A stretch of DNA of 64,000 nucleotides from CAZBMD01 sp964493325 (GCA_964493325.1 CAZBMD010000007.1:15980-79979); one strand, 5' to 3'; numbered from the stretch's first letter, positions 1 through 8,138 are shown. Notes: generated from the sequence alone by a model not told the origin. Translations and numbers: made by a program.

Positions 1-149
1 TGGAAGCATTTGTTGATAAGGCACGCTGGGCGCATCTTGACATTGCCGGAACAGCGCACGATGTACCTGGAATTAACTACGTTGGCAAAGGCGCAACTGG
101 AGCTGGAATTCGAGCCCTTGTTGAATTTGTTATGAGTTACAAAAGCTAA
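1..149 (+). CDS. pepA: Leucyl aminopeptidase (M17), C-terminal end only
   Basis: The window opens inside a gene; the reading frame starts at base 3 and ends at a TAA at 147-149, giving the last 48 residues. The segment WAHLDIAGTA followed by a GATGAG-type glycine turn and a final hydrophobic helix is the typical end of M17 (PepA) aminopeptidases, hexameric dimetal enzymes that remove N-terminal residues from peptides in the cytoplasm. The metal site and active site lie upstream, outside the window, so completeness cannot be judged. Confidence rests on the conserved C-terminal motif alone. Confidence 0.8.
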   Translation, partial: EAFVDKARWAHLDIAGTAHDVPGINYVGKGATGAGIRALVEFVMSYKS

Positions 150-206
150 TTGATGAAGGGGGCTGCACAAGTCCCCTTACTATCTGCAGCAGACAGCAAA
201 AAACTT

Positions 207-235
207 TTGACTTCGATTATATTTTGCATTAATAT
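207..235 (+). promoter_or_regulatory. Sigma-70-type promoter of the tRNA genes
   Basis: TTGACT at 207-212 and TAATAT at 230-235 are separated by exactly 17 bases, placing a start site near 242, about 17 bases before tRNA-Val. This is the clearest housekeeping-type promoter seen in the window. Confidence 0.6.
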
Positions 236-258
236 GGTTCGAGTAAAGCAACTTTGAA

Positions 259-335
259 GGGCGAATAGCTCAGCTGGTTAGAGCACCTGCCTTACAAGCA
301 GGGGGTCACAGGTTCGAATCCTGTTTCGCCCACCA
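259..335 (+). tRNA. tRNA-Val (anticodon TAC)
   Basis: A 77-base cloverleaf. The acceptor arm GGGCGAA (259-265) pairs with TTCGCCC (325-331), followed by discriminator A and an encoded CCA at 333-335. The D loop contains AGCTCAGCTGGTTAGAGC, the anticodon loop CTTACAA gives anticodon TAC at 293-295, and the T loop carries GGTTCGAATCC. It reads valine GUA and, by wobble, other GUN codons. Confidence 0.97.
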
Positions 336-435
336 GTCTTCGCATAAAGCTACGACTGACAGGCCGTTCGCACAAAAGTGCAGTAACCCTTCAAATAAAG
401 CTTGTACAGATAATCTGAAATTTTCAAAAATTAGT

Positions 436-511
436 TCCCTGATAGCTCAGTTGGTAGAGCACACGACTGTTAATCGTTAGGTCGCAGGTTCGAGTCCTGC
501 TCAGGGAGCCA
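436..511 (+). tRNA. tRNA-Asn (anticodon GTT)
   Basis: A 76-base cloverleaf. TCCCTGA (436-442) pairs with TCAGGGA (501-507), followed by G and an encoded CCA at 509-511. The anticodon loop CTGTTAA gives GTT, and the T arm contains GGTTCGAGTCC. It lies 100 bases after tRNA-Val and probably shares the promoter at 207-235. Confidence 0.97.
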
Positions 512-512
512 T

Positions 513-612
513 CCGTCTTCGCCAAGGCTACGACGCGATGGTATTCTAAAGGAACTTAATAATTAAAACATGTAAGAAAACAGATGCCGCGTCGTAGTAA
601 AACGTAGACGGG
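513..612. repeat. Inverted pair of a short dispersed repeat beside the tRNAs
   Basis: A unit of about 29 bases (513-541, containing TCTTCGCCAAGGCTACGACG) directly follows the tRNA-Asn CCA. A diverged copy lies in opposite orientation at 584-612 (GTCGTAGTAAAACGTAGACG). A third, more degraded copy in the same orientation as the first follows tRNA-Val at about 336-358 (TCTTCGCATAAAGCTACGAC). All abut tRNA 3' ends or each other, which suggests a small mobile or structured element that settles next to tRNAs, or a tRNA-processing or termination signal. There is no coding capacity. Confidence 0.55.
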
Positions 613-680
613 CTCTCTGAGCAATCTCTTGATCAATCCTACCACCAGCAACTCACTTAAAATTTTCACTTAATAATACT

Positions 681-920
681 ATGAAGTATGTCTACATTTT
701 GCAGAGCATAGAATTCCCTGAACAATTTTATGTTGGCTCGACAACCGACTTAGAAAGACGAATTTCTGAACATAATCAAGGCAAATAGATACATTCCAAT
801 AAATATGCTCCATGGAAAATCAAAACTTATCTTACATTCAATGATCATCAACAAGCGTTCGAATTTGAGCGCTACCTAAAAACATCATCCAGCAGAGCTT
901 TTTCTAAAAAAAGGTTGTAA
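681..920 (+). pseudogene. GIY-YIG nuclease family gene with an in-frame stop
   Basis: Translation from ATG at 681 gives MKYVYILQS...FYVGSTTDLERR...EHNQGK, then TAG at 786-788, then an in-frame continuation (KYAPWKIKTY, then FEFERYLK) to TAA at 918-920. These are the successive blocks of the short, single-domain GIY-YIG (UPF0213-like) proteins of about 80 residues: YVYIL and YVGST form the GIY-YIG pair, the Arg in LERR is catalytic, and the Glu in EFERYLK is the metal ligand. Everything is conserved except one codon between HNQGK and the next block, so the lesion looks recent. TAG is a normal stop elsewhere in this window, so recoding is unlikely. A sequencing error is the alternative. Confidence 0.8.
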
Positions 921-985
921 ATTAGAACCCAGATCGAACATCTCATAATTCAACTTAAAGTTCAAAATCTTAACTAAGAGATTCA

Positions 986-1438
986 ATGAAAATTATGACA
1001 ATCGAAGAAATCATTGAAGTTACGCAAAAAGCTCATGCTGGCTTGGTAAAAAATACCAACTGGGGAGAACTCGGACTATTTTATAATCCCGAGGGCAAGC
1101 TAAAAAAAGGCATCTATCTCCTTACCTTCAAAGAAAAGGATGGCGAAAATGACCATTCTTCTAAGTTAAACCGGGGTGGTTTATATCGATTAAATCTAGG
1201 AATTTCTAAAGAAAGTTTTATAAAACTATTCGGCAGAACATATAGCCGTCCAAAAGCTGGCAAAACTATTTTGAATGACTTTGACTTTTCCCAGGTTAAT
1301 ACTATCATGCCTCATCCAGTTTATGGGTGGATGTCATGGATTTGTGTAATTAATCCATCAAAAAAAACATTCGATCTATTGCAACCGCTCATCGCCGAAA
1401 GTTACATTCAAGCGATGAAAAAATACGAAAAAAAATAA
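986..1438 (+). CDS. DUF6194-like protein
   Basis: A 150-residue soluble protein with no signal peptide or membrane segment. It begins MKIMTIEEII and has the block order I associate with DUF6194: an N-terminal helix, a central FYNPEG strand, LNRGGLYRLNLGI, then SFIKLFG, and near the end IMPHPVYGWMSWICVINPS followed by a helix. The PHPVYG...W..V.NP motif is the most diagnostic part. The function of this family is not established. The second methionine (codon 4) could also be the start. It follows the broken GIY-YIG gene and precedes an unrelated lipoprotein gene. Confidence 0.6.
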   Translation: MKIMTIEEIIEVTQKAHAGLVKNTNWGELGLFYNPEGKLKKGIYLLTFKEKDGENDHSSKLNRGGLYRLNLGISKESFIKLFGRTYSRPKAGKTILNDFDFSQVNTIMPHPVYGWMSWICVINPSKKTFDLLQPLIAESYIQAMKKYEKK

Positions 1439-1466
1439 TTTGGTCCTTCAACCGTTGGATACTCCT

Positions 1467-2162
1467 ATGAACATAAAACTTTTTTTTCTTCCCCTACTCC
1501 TCCTTTTTGGCTCCTGCGCAAAACATGTCGCCGTTACAAGCAACGCTTTTGCAGATAACCAATTGCTTCCCTATGGATTGCCGATTGGAAGCTCTTTTTT
1601 TATTGCCAAAACAGAAGGTGATAACTCCCTGCTTGCAAAAGAAGTCTCTTATAAAATAGGAAGAATCCTTGAAGATAAAGGATATCTTGTTACCGACAGT
1701 GCATCCGCAGATTATTACGTACGGTTCAAAGCTTCTATGGCAAGCTCAACAGCGCTGGTAAGCGTTCCTAAATATATCCCAGGCCCAATAAAAACAACCA
1801 AAGGGATCTCTTACAAAGACGGCAAACGCACAGAGTATGAAGAAAGAACCCAATCATTCGGATCCACTGTTTACGTTCCAGAAGAACAGACTTTCTTTCA
1901 CAAGACACTCACAATCTACGTTCACAATGCTCAGCATGGTAGAATTCATAGACATATAATCAATACCGGCTCATATGATAAAACACCCGTGTGGCAGTGC
2001 TCATCAAGCAGCTCAGATCGCAGCAGCGATTTAAGAGAGGCGCTTGATTACCTACTCGTAGCAGCATTTAAACATTTTGGAAAAAACACGCAAAGAGATG
2101 TGCACACAAGCGTACGCAGCGATGATCAAGAAGTTAAAAACTTGCAAAGCGCCCTATTCTAG
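1467..2162 (+). CDS. Putative lipoprotein, DUF4136-like
   Basis: I place the start at ATG 1467 rather than at the upstream ATG at 1440, because only then does the protein begin with a standard lipoprotein signal (MNIKLFFLPLLLLFGSC), with LFGSC as lipobox and Cys17 as the lipidated residue. The mature part of about 215 residues resembles DUF4136-type envelope lipoproteins. It has a strand-rich region with FIAKTEGD and a helix predicted to start SLLAKEVSYKIGRIL, then the ADYYVRFKAS motif typical of proteins built around a small alpha/beta sandwich. The likely location is the inner or outer membrane, facing the periplasm. Function unknown. Confidence 0.6.
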   Translation: MNIKLFFLPLLLLFGSCAKHVAVTSNAFADNQLLPYGLPIGSSFFIAKTEGDNSLLAKEVSYKIGRILEDKGYLVTDSASADYYVRFKASMASSTALVSVPKYIPGPIKTTKGISYKDGKRTEYEERTQSFGSTVYVPEEQTFFHKTLTIYVHNAQHGRIHRHIINTGSYDKTPVWQCSSSSSDRSSDLREALDYLLVAAFKHFGKNTQRDVHTSVRSDDQEVKNLQSALF

Positions 2163-2197
2163 ACCACAATTTTTGTTGCATGAGAAGAGACTATATC

Positions 2198-2767
2198 ATG
2201 AAAAAAGTCATAATTATTCACGGCAATGGCGGCTGCACCAGTCAACATCACTGGACGCCGTGGCTTAAAGCTGAACTTGAAAAAAACAAGGTAAAGGTCC
2301 TTGCGCCGACCATGCCCGATAATGTTGAGGCTAAAAAATCAATCTGGCTGCCGTACATGCATGACAAATTACAATGCGATGAAAATACCATTATTATTGG
2401 CCATTCATCAGGAGCTGTTGCCGCCATGCGCTATGCTGAGCAACACAAGCTTTTGGGAAGCGTTCTTGTTAGCGCTTGTTACACCGATTTGGGATACGCA
2501 AGCGAACGCCTTGCAGGATATTACAATACACCCTGGCAGTGGGATAAAATTAAAAATAATCAGCAATGGATTGTCCAATTTGCTTCCACCGATGATCCCT
2601 ACATTCCAATTGCAGAGCCGCAGCATATTCAAAGCAAGCTTTCTACTGATTATTATGAATTTACTGACCAGGGTCATTTCATGAACAAAACCATTCCAGA
2701 GCTGGTTTCGATAATTTTAAAGAAACTAGAAAATTCGCCCAAACTTCCAAGAACCCTCATCTGTTAA
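2198..2767 (+). CDS. RBBP9/YdeN-family serine hydrolase
   Basis: A compact alpha/beta hydrolase of 189 residues. The start is set at ATG 2198 (MKKVIIIHGNGG), with a purine-rich stretch GAAGAGA upstream; an in-frame ATG at 2180 is also possible. Visible elements are the oxyanion-loop HGNGG after the first strand, the nucleophile elbow GHSSGA, a DDPYIP segment supplying the acid, and the catalytic histidine in DQGHFM. This order and the short length are typical of the RBBP9/YdeN family. The substrate is unknown; bacterial members are thought to be small esterases. Confidence 0.8.
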   Translation: MKKVIIIHGNGGCTSQHHWTPWLKAELEKNKVKVLAPTMPDNVEAKKSIWLPYMHDKLQCDENTIIIGHSSGAVAAMRYAEQHKLLGSVLVSACYTDLGYASERLAGYYNTPWQWDKIKNNQQWIVQFASTDDPYIPIAEPQHIQSKLSTDYYEFTDQGHFMNKTIPELVSIILKKLENSPKLPRTLIC

Positions 2768-2948
2768 TCAAACCCCTTGGCTGGAGTATCTAACCTCTGG
2801 AGCTGGCCAAAACAGCACCGCTCATGTTTCGCTTAACGAAGGCGCAGAATTTTTCACGATTTTTAATTAAAATTATTATAAATAGACATTGCATGATAAA
2901 ATATACCTTTCTGTTAATTTATTTAATTAATATAAAAAGGTTGAAACT

Positions 2949-4235
2949 GTGAATAAAAAAATAATTATATTACCCATCGTTACTCTACTCGCACTGCTAA
3001 CAAGCAGCATCTCTGCAGGGGTAATTTATGCTTCAAAATGGAAAAAAGGAGATCAAGCTGTCTGCTTGTACGCTGACGATCATGAAACCCATAAGCTCTT
3101 TGGATCCTGTGAAAATGAAAGTTTTGGATCGTTTTACAAAAACCTCAAAGCATCAACCCAGAGATGGCTGCTACTATGCGAAGACATGGTAGGAGACAAG
3201 TTTGATAGCAATCTAGGCCTGGAAATAGTAGATAAGGAACCCCATTTTACTTTCTTGAATGGGATTAAATGGTTCAGGCGCAAACCAGAGTACCAGATCC
3301 CCCATGTTGAAACAAAAAACATAGATATGCGTTCAGACATTGCCAATATCATATTATTACTAGACTGCTATCGTATTGTTTCCGGTAAAGACTCAGAACT
3401 GATGAGTTCTGTTAACGCAGAAGATTATAACTACTTCAAAACGTTTTATAAAAAAATATATAACACGTTTAAAGATATGCGGCTCAGTGATCTTCTAGAA
3501 TCTCCACTAACAACGCTCCATGAATGCATACAAAGCACTTCAAATGATGAACTCAAAGCAATCTTAACAAACGTTTTTGATACACTTAAAGTAAGGCAAA
3601 ATTTATTGACTCAAGTAGGCCTAACCGATTTTGTAGCACCTCTTTTAATTGATGAACAGACATTTGCTGCACATGAAAAAGTTTTTGATTTAATTACTAA
3701 CCCAATCATAACTGTATCCTACCTATGCGAAACAGTTGAAGCGCTTGCTTTATGGAATATTATAGAAAATCAAGCAGTACATAAACGTATTGCGGTGGTT
3801 GCCGGATCAGTACACATCTTGCAACTTGAAGACTTTTTACAAAGACTAGGTTATTCAAAAATAGATTGCTTTGGAGAAGAGAATAAAAAACTTGTACTTG
3901 AATCAGAAGAACTATTATTGGATTTTTTTATAAAACAACATGAGCTTATTCAGCCGTTGGATAAAGATTTCAACGATATCACTTGTAACTTCTTGCGTTT
4001 TACGTGGGCGTTAAAAGAAAACCTCTCAGAATTTACCCCTGATAATGCAAATAATATTGAAGCAGAAAAATCAGCTCAAGAAAAGCAAACACCAACCGCC
4101 AATGCAGCACCTCAAGAACTATATACAGAATTCAAGAAATGGGCAGAACAGCAACAAGAAAAAATTTCTGAGTGCAGCAATGCTATGATCCCCATTTCTC
4201 ATGATGCATTTTTATGGCTGTCGGAAGATAAATAA
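2949..4235 (+). CDS. Secreted protein of unknown function
   Basis: 428 residues starting at GTG 2949 with an AAAAGG ribosome site just upstream. An N-terminal signal peptide (about 1-23, ending SSISAG) precedes a mature start with VIYASKWKKGD...CLYADDHE. Late in the protein there is RIAVVAGSVHILQLEDFLQRLGY, which is reminiscent of the closing strand-helix of TraB/GumN-like and ChaN-like proteins (a glycine-rich turn, a histidine, then a helix and LGY), but the usual N-terminal catalytic glutamates are not evident. A polar Ala/Gln-rich linker (about 375-395) precedes the final 35 residues. A faint parallel exists with the protein at 38265-39365 (LYANDH after its signal peptide). No confident family. 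Confidence 0.75.
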   Translation: MNKKIIILPIVTLLALLTSSISAGVIYASKWKKGDQAVCLYADDHETHKLFGSCENESFGSFYKNLKASTQRWLLLCEDMVGDKFDSNLGLEIVDKEPHFTFLNGIKWFRRKPEYQIPHVETKNIDMRSDIANIILLLDCYRIVSGKDSELMSSVNAEDYNYFKTFYKKIYNTFKDMRLSDLLESPLTTLHECIQSTSNDELKAILTNVFDTLKVRQNLLTQVGLTDFVAPLLIDEQTFAAHEKVFDLITNPIITVSYLCETVEALALWNIIENQAVHKRIAVVAGSVHILQLEDFLQRLGYSKIDCFGEENKKLVLESEELLLDFFIKQHELIQPLDKDFNDITCNFLRFTWALKENLSEFTPDNANNIEAEKSAQEKQTPTANAAPQELYTEFKKWAEQQQEKISECSNAMIPISHDAFLWLSEDK

Positions 4236-4242
4236 CACTCAA

Positions 4243-4288
4243 GCAATTAAGATCAAGAATTCTCTTATAAGTTCTTGATCTTAATTGC
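4243..4288. terminator. Perfect 17-bp inverted repeat after the secreted-protein gene
   Basis: The arms at 4243-4259 and 4272-4288 are perfectly complementary around a 12-base loop. The stem is AT-rich and no T-run follows it, so it is either a weak terminator or a 3'-end stabilising hairpin. The rest of the gap to 4487 holds only a short decayed open frame (4321-4413) with no start codon. Confidence 0.5.
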
Positions 4289-4487
4289 ATCTAGAAACTC
4301 TAGCAGAAGGCTTGATCTAGTTTAGTCTGAGCAACCAAGACGGTGCAAACAGAAATCCTCTTGCAGACTTCATCGAATCATTAGCTGCTCAACAAAGCAC
4401 ACCTGCTGTTTGACCTATTCACGAATATCCTTTAGGCTAAAATTCGAAAAAGCGTAATTTGTAGAATAAGCCTTAGGGGCTCGATAC

Positions 4488-4781
4488 ATGATTGTAAAAA
4501 AAAAATACCAAGATTTATTGCTTAACATTATTCAAAAACACTTACCCGGCAGCAAGGTTTTCCTGTTTGGCTCTCAGGCAACAGGAAAAGCAACCGAAGC
4601 TTCTGACATTGATCTAGCACTTGATGCCGGAGCCACAATCCCTTTCAACACGATTATTTCCATCCTTGCTGAAATTGATGAAACTATAATTCCTATGAAA
4701 ATTGACCTGGTTGACCTCAATGGCATCCAAGAATCTTTTAAGCAGGCAATCATCCGTGAAGGAATAGCATGGAAAAACTAA
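4488..4781 (+). CDS. mntA: MNT-domain nucleotidyltransferase (antitoxin, MntA type)
   Basis: A 97-residue minimal nucleotidyltransferase. The signature G28-S29, ten residues, D40-I41-D42 is exact, and a third acidic position is present in the IDLVDL strand (around 75-79). In characterised MntA/HepT pairs such proteins transfer AMP from ATP onto a tyrosine of the partner HEPN toxin and thereby silence it. The gene overlaps its partner by 13 bases, so the two are translationally coupled. A ribosome site AGGGG lies about 8 bases before the ATG. Length and motif fit the MntA family fully. Confidence 0.88.
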   Translation: MIVKKKYQDLLLNIIQKHLPGSKVFLFGSQATGKATEASDIDLALDAGATIPFNTIISILAEIDETIIPMKIDLVDLNGIQESFKQAIIREGIAWKN

Positions 4782-5224
4782 CGCAAAAATATGACCAGAT
4801 AGTCAAAGCAATTGCAACCCTTGAAAAAGCGCTTCAGACCTTTACCCTCTTTGCTAAAGAAGGTAAATCATACAACCCACACATGACCTATGAAGAAGAA
4901 TATAGCACTTATCGAGACTCTGTTATTCAACGTTTTGAGTACACCGTTGATCTTTTTTGGAAATATTTAAAAAAATATCTCGAGAACGCCAACATAGCAC
5001 CCGATATCAAGGTGCCAGGCGAAGTTATTCGAACAGCAAAATCTCACGGCCTTATCTCATCAGATGAAGCCGAAATGATTATTACCATGATTAAAAGCAG
5101 AAATATGACTTCACATATTTACGTAGAAGAATTTGCAGATTTTCTTGCAAAAGAAATTCCAAAATATTACGCCACGCTCAACGTGGTTATCAATAAATTG
5201 TTGCCTACATCAAATAATGAGTAG
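4769..5224 (+). CDS. hepT: HEPN-domain toxin, nucleotidyltransferase substrate-binding family (HepT type)
   Basis: A 151-residue all-helical protein of the HI0074/HepT family. It contains the RX4HXY motif intact: R111, H116 and Y118 within RNMTSHIY. In this family R and H form the RNase centre and the Tyr is the residue AMPylated by the antitoxin. The upstream WKYLKKYLE and VPGEVIRTA segments are the usual family helices. It sits directly downstream of, and overlapping, the MNT gene. With both motifs complete, the pair is probably functional. Confidence 0.88.
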   Translation: MEKLTQKYDQIVKAIATLEKALQTFTLFAKEGKSYNPHMTYEEEYSTYRDSVIQRFEYTVDLFWKYLKKYLENANIAPDIKVPGEVIRTAKSHGLISSDEAEMIITMIKSRNMTSHIYVEEFADFLAKEIPKYYATLNVVINKLLPTSNNE

Positions 5225-5260
5225 GACCAAATCAGTATCTGAAACCGCACAGGAAATATC

Positions 5261-5935
5261 ATGCAAAAAGTTTTCTGGAATAATCCCTATCAAACAGCTC
5301 TAACAACCACAGTCACATCTGTTGATGAAGACAAAGTTTTATTTGCAGAAACAATCGCCTATTCTTTCGCTGGTGGACAAGAAAGCGACAAAGCAACGGT
5401 CAATGGCATACCAGTTATTGATTCAAAAATAGAAGGCAATCTGATTATTTATACGCTTCCAGAAGGCCATGGTCTTGCCGCTGGCGATGTTGTAACCATG
5501 ATCATCGACTGGCCACGTCGCAATAAACTCATGCGCTTACATTTTGCTGCTGAGCTAATTCTTGAAATTGTCACTCAAAAATTTCACCTTCAAAAAGTTG
5601 GTGCGCACATCGCAGAAACCAAATCGCGCATCGACTTCAAGTCAGATACCAACATTTCAACTATGTTTGAGGAAATTTTAACCGAATACAACGAAATTAT
5701 TAAAGGTGATAGGGTTATTGAAAAAGGTTATTCAGATGTTGCAACGCAAAGACGCTACTGGAAAATAGACGGGTTTGCTCAAGTCCCCTGCGGTGGAACA
5801 CACGTCAACTCAACAGCTGAAGTTGGATTTGTTACGCTCAAACGAGATCGCCCTGGCAAGTCTATCGAAAGAATAGAAATTAGACTTGTTGATGACACTC
5901 CTAGTCGACAACCAAGCTCTATAAAACAACTGTAG
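5261..5935 (+). CDS. alaX: Alanyl-tRNA editing protein, AlaX type
   Basis: A 224-residue free-standing editing domain related to the C-terminal editing half of alanyl-tRNA synthetase; such proteins hydrolyse Ser-tRNA(Ala) or Gly-tRNA(Ala). Early strands contain AYSFAGGQESD, the counterpart of the synthetase GGQ region. The zinc-site half-motif CGGTHV is present near residue 178. The first half of the zinc site, normally HxxxH, reads RLHFAAE here, so its second His is Glu; my recollection is that a subfamily of small bacterial AlaX proteins has this form. The start ATG follows AGGAAATATC. Confidence 0.8.
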   Translation: MQKVFWNNPYQTALTTTVTSVDEDKVLFAETIAYSFAGGQESDKATVNGIPVIDSKIEGNLIIYTLPEGHGLAAGDVVTMIIDWPRRNKLMRLHFAAELILEIVTQKFHLQKVGAHIAETKSRIDFKSDTNISTMFEEILTEYNEIIKGDRVIEKGYSDVATQRRYWKIDGFAQVPCGGTHVNSTAEVGFVTLKRDRPGKSIERIEIRLVDDTPSRQPSSIKQL

Positions 5936-5975
5936 TAAAAACGGACAGTTGCTGTCCGTTTTTACTACAGTTGTT
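5925..5975. terminator. Bidirectional intrinsic terminator
   Basis: A perfect 24-bp inverted repeat (5925-5948 and 5952-5975) with a 3-base loop. Its core ACGGACAG/CTGTCCGT is flanked by five A on the left and five T on the right, so it acts in both directions. It overlaps the stop codon of the alaX-type gene and faces the convergent gene ending at 6039. Confidence 0.85.
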
Positions 5976-6038
5976 AGAAACATTGTCTAAGTCGTTGTTT
6001 TATAACCAGTTATCTGTAAAAAATAACCGCAATCTTAA

Positions 6039-7115
6039 TCAAATTTTGACAGTAGCATGTATCTGAGGCTTAGAGCCACCAAGTAAAATGCGCTCTTTTA
6101 GCTTACGATCTTGCTCTTTTCGTCTATTTTTTTCGCACCGAGCTAGCCATTTTTCCCAGAGCATTTGCACTTGACGAGCATCTTGAAGACGCTGCCGCTC
6201 ATACTCAAGCGCTCTTTCATGAGCTAACTTTTTCTCCAATAAAGCCTGTTGCTCTTTGCGAGCCCGATCTGCTTCTTGAAGTTTTATTTGCTCAGCATAA
6301 TTCTGATGATTCAAGACCATCCTCATAAGACGCTCAACCTCTTGAAGGCAAGCAGATGCCTCTTTTTGGCATTTTTGGCATTTCGCCTTCATCTTAACAC
6401 CACAATTGGAATTGCGCATAATTGTTTCAAAAGTGCTTTTTGATTGAGTAACTAAATCAAAGTAAGACTTAAGTCTGTTGCGCACTTCTATAAGCGGCCA
6501 ATTTGTTCCAAATTGCATTTGAGCATACGACAACAGGGCTTCATCAGTAACCATTGGTTTGTTAAACAACTCAGATTTAATAACAAGACATAGTCCTCTT
6601 ATAGCATCGTTATAGTCAATTTTTTGCTTTATTTTTGCTTCAAGCTCGACAATCTTTTTCAGTTCATCTACACAGGTTTCATGCAAAATTTTTAAAACAA
6701 CGTCATGAGCTATTTCTTCTACAATACCTTCAAGCAAGGTACGAATCTCCTGAACAGCTGCTAATGTCTTATTCGTTGACTTTCTATTCTTGTCTTCTAG
6801 ATCAGGCTTGAGAGATTTTTTTAGCTCTTGTACACGCGCATAGCGACGCTGAGGCATGAACGGTTTTAGGTACCTTTTTAGAAGCCATCGACTCAGCAAC
6901 CCAACACTAATAGCAGCAACGCATGTCACGACAGCCGATTTTTCAAGCTGAATATCTTGAGAAAAATATGCACTGACACTACCGGCCACAAGGCCAAACC
7001 CTGTGCCACCAACTACTGACCACCACTTTACATCGTCCTTACTCAGCGGCTTTGCCTCACCTGAGTACAAAACCATTAACGACAAACACAATCCCTTAAT
7101 AAGATTTTTTTGCAT
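6039..7115 (-). CDS. Secreted or membrane-anchored coiled-coil protein, unknown
   Basis: The start is placed at 7115, where MQKNLIKGLCLSLMVLYSGEA forms a signal peptide and GGGTGGGGG lies just upstream; the longer frame to 7163 has no signal. The 358-residue product then has two short hydrophobic stretches (WSVVGGTGFGLVAGSVSAYF and AAISVGLLSRWLL). A basic linker follows, then a long helical region, a CQKCQKEASAC cysteine cluster, and a strongly charged C-terminal coiled coil rich in E, Q, R and A. The architecture, signal peptide then glycine-rich membrane segment then coiled coil, is shared with the genes at 36503 and 37305. Function unknown. Confidence 0.75.
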   Translation of the reverse strand: MQKNLIKGLCLSLMVLYSGEAKPLSKDDVKWWSVVGGTGFGLVAGSVSAYFSQDIQLEKSAVVTCVAAISVGLLSRWLLKRYLKPFMPQRRYARVQELKKSLKPDLEDKNRKSTNKTLAAVQEIRTLLEGIVEEIAHDVVLKILHETCVDELKKIVELEAKIKQKIDYNDAIRGLCLVIKSELFNKPMVTDEALLSYAQMQFGTNWPLIEVRNRLKSYFDLVTQSKSTFETIMRNSNCGVKMKAKCQKCQKEASACLQEVERLMRMVLNHQNYAEQIKLQEADRARKEQQALLEKKLAHERALEYERQRLQDARQVQMLWEKWLARCEKNRRKEQDRKLKERILLGGSKPQIHATVKI

Positions 7116-7334
7116 GTTTTTAGACCCCCACCCAACCAATAAATCGCGACACTTAATATTCAAACTGATATTTTATACTGAGTTAAAAAATTCAAAAAGT
7201 CAACCTACTATCCAGGACATAGAAGTGGTATTTTTACAATCACCGACACTGCGCGATGCAGTCATTTTATGGTAAACTCAAAAACTCCGGATAATGATTG
7301 AAATCGAATGCCACCATAAAAAGAAAAATCGCTC

Positions 7335-8126
7335 ATGAATAACCCTTCTCAGCCGACCTATCAAAAATTATGCACAGAATTTTATGACCTTTGGCCGCAT
7401 CCGCTCGAAGAAGAAGCCCTACCTTTTTATATGCGCTACGCACAGCAAGCACAAGGAGCAATTTTAGAACCAATGTGCGGCACGGGACGCTTTCTGATCC
7501 CCATGCTGCAAGCGGGGTTTGACGCACAAGGGTTTGACGCCTCGCCATTCATGCTTGATGCTCTGAGGCAAAAGTATGCAGCAATCAGCACGCAGCAAGC
7601 TCCGGTATGGCAGCAATGTGCCCAGGACTTTACCTCTGACAAGCTCTATAAGCTTATCTTTGTACCCTACGGATCGTGGGGCCTTATGACAAGCCCAGAT
7701 GATGCAACAAAAGCTTTGCAACGGATGTATGACCACCTTGCTCCTGGTGGAAAGTTTGTAATAGAAATTGAAACGGTTGCTTCAGCACCTCAATCAACAG
7801 GAATATGGAAACACGTTGACCATACACGAACTGATGGCTCACAACTGGTTCTCAATTTTATAACGTCATACAATATCGATACTCAAATGTTTTCATCAAA
7901 AAGCCGGTACGAATCTATTTATGATGGCCTAGTAACAGAGACAGAAGAAGAAAACTTTACACAATATCTCTATCGGTTTGATGAGATGGACAGCTTGCTC
8001 AAGACTGTTGGATTTACAAATATTGCAAAGTACCAAGATCATAAAAAAACTCCTGCAAGAGATCTTGATGCCCACCTCATTATTTATGAATGCACAAAAG
8101 AGACACTCTTTCAACAAAATCGCTAA
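7335..8126 (+). CDS. Class I SAM-dependent methyltransferase
   Basis: A 263-residue Rossmann-fold methyltransferase. Motif I reads ILEPMCGTGRFLIPML, followed by a second strand ending in GFDASPFML, where the acidic residue would bind the ribose of S-adenosylmethionine. LAPGGKFVIEIE is the usual post-motif loop. The opening YQKLCTEFYDLWPHP is typical of small-molecule or uncharacterised class I enzymes. The substrate cannot be deduced. It converges with the recombinase gene, leaving a 12-base gap. Confidence 0.85.
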   Translation: MNNPSQPTYQKLCTEFYDLWPHPLEEEALPFYMRYAQQAQGAILEPMCGTGRFLIPMLQAGFDAQGFDASPFMLDALRQKYAAISTQQAPVWQQCAQDFTSDKLYKLIFVPYGSWGLMTSPDDATKALQRMYDHLAPGGKFVIEIETVASAPQSTGIWKHVDHTRTDGSQLVLNFITSYNIDTQMFSSKSRYESIYDGLVTETEEENFTQYLYRFDEMDSLLKTVGFTNIAKYQDHKKTPARDLDAHLIIYECTKETLFQQNR

Positions 8127-8138
8127 TAAGTCAAAAAC

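Noticed and set aside
681..920. TAG in the GIY-YIG gene read as an amino acid (recoding)
   Set aside because: TAG closes several intact genes here, for example at 2162, 5224 and 35728, so a general recoding is excluded, and no special context was seen.
4321..4413. Short open frame with a sensible C-terminal-like sequence (NPLADFIESLAAQQ) before the MNT gene
   Set aside because: It has no start codon and a stop just upstream, and 30 residues cannot be assigned to a family; at most a decayed gene end.
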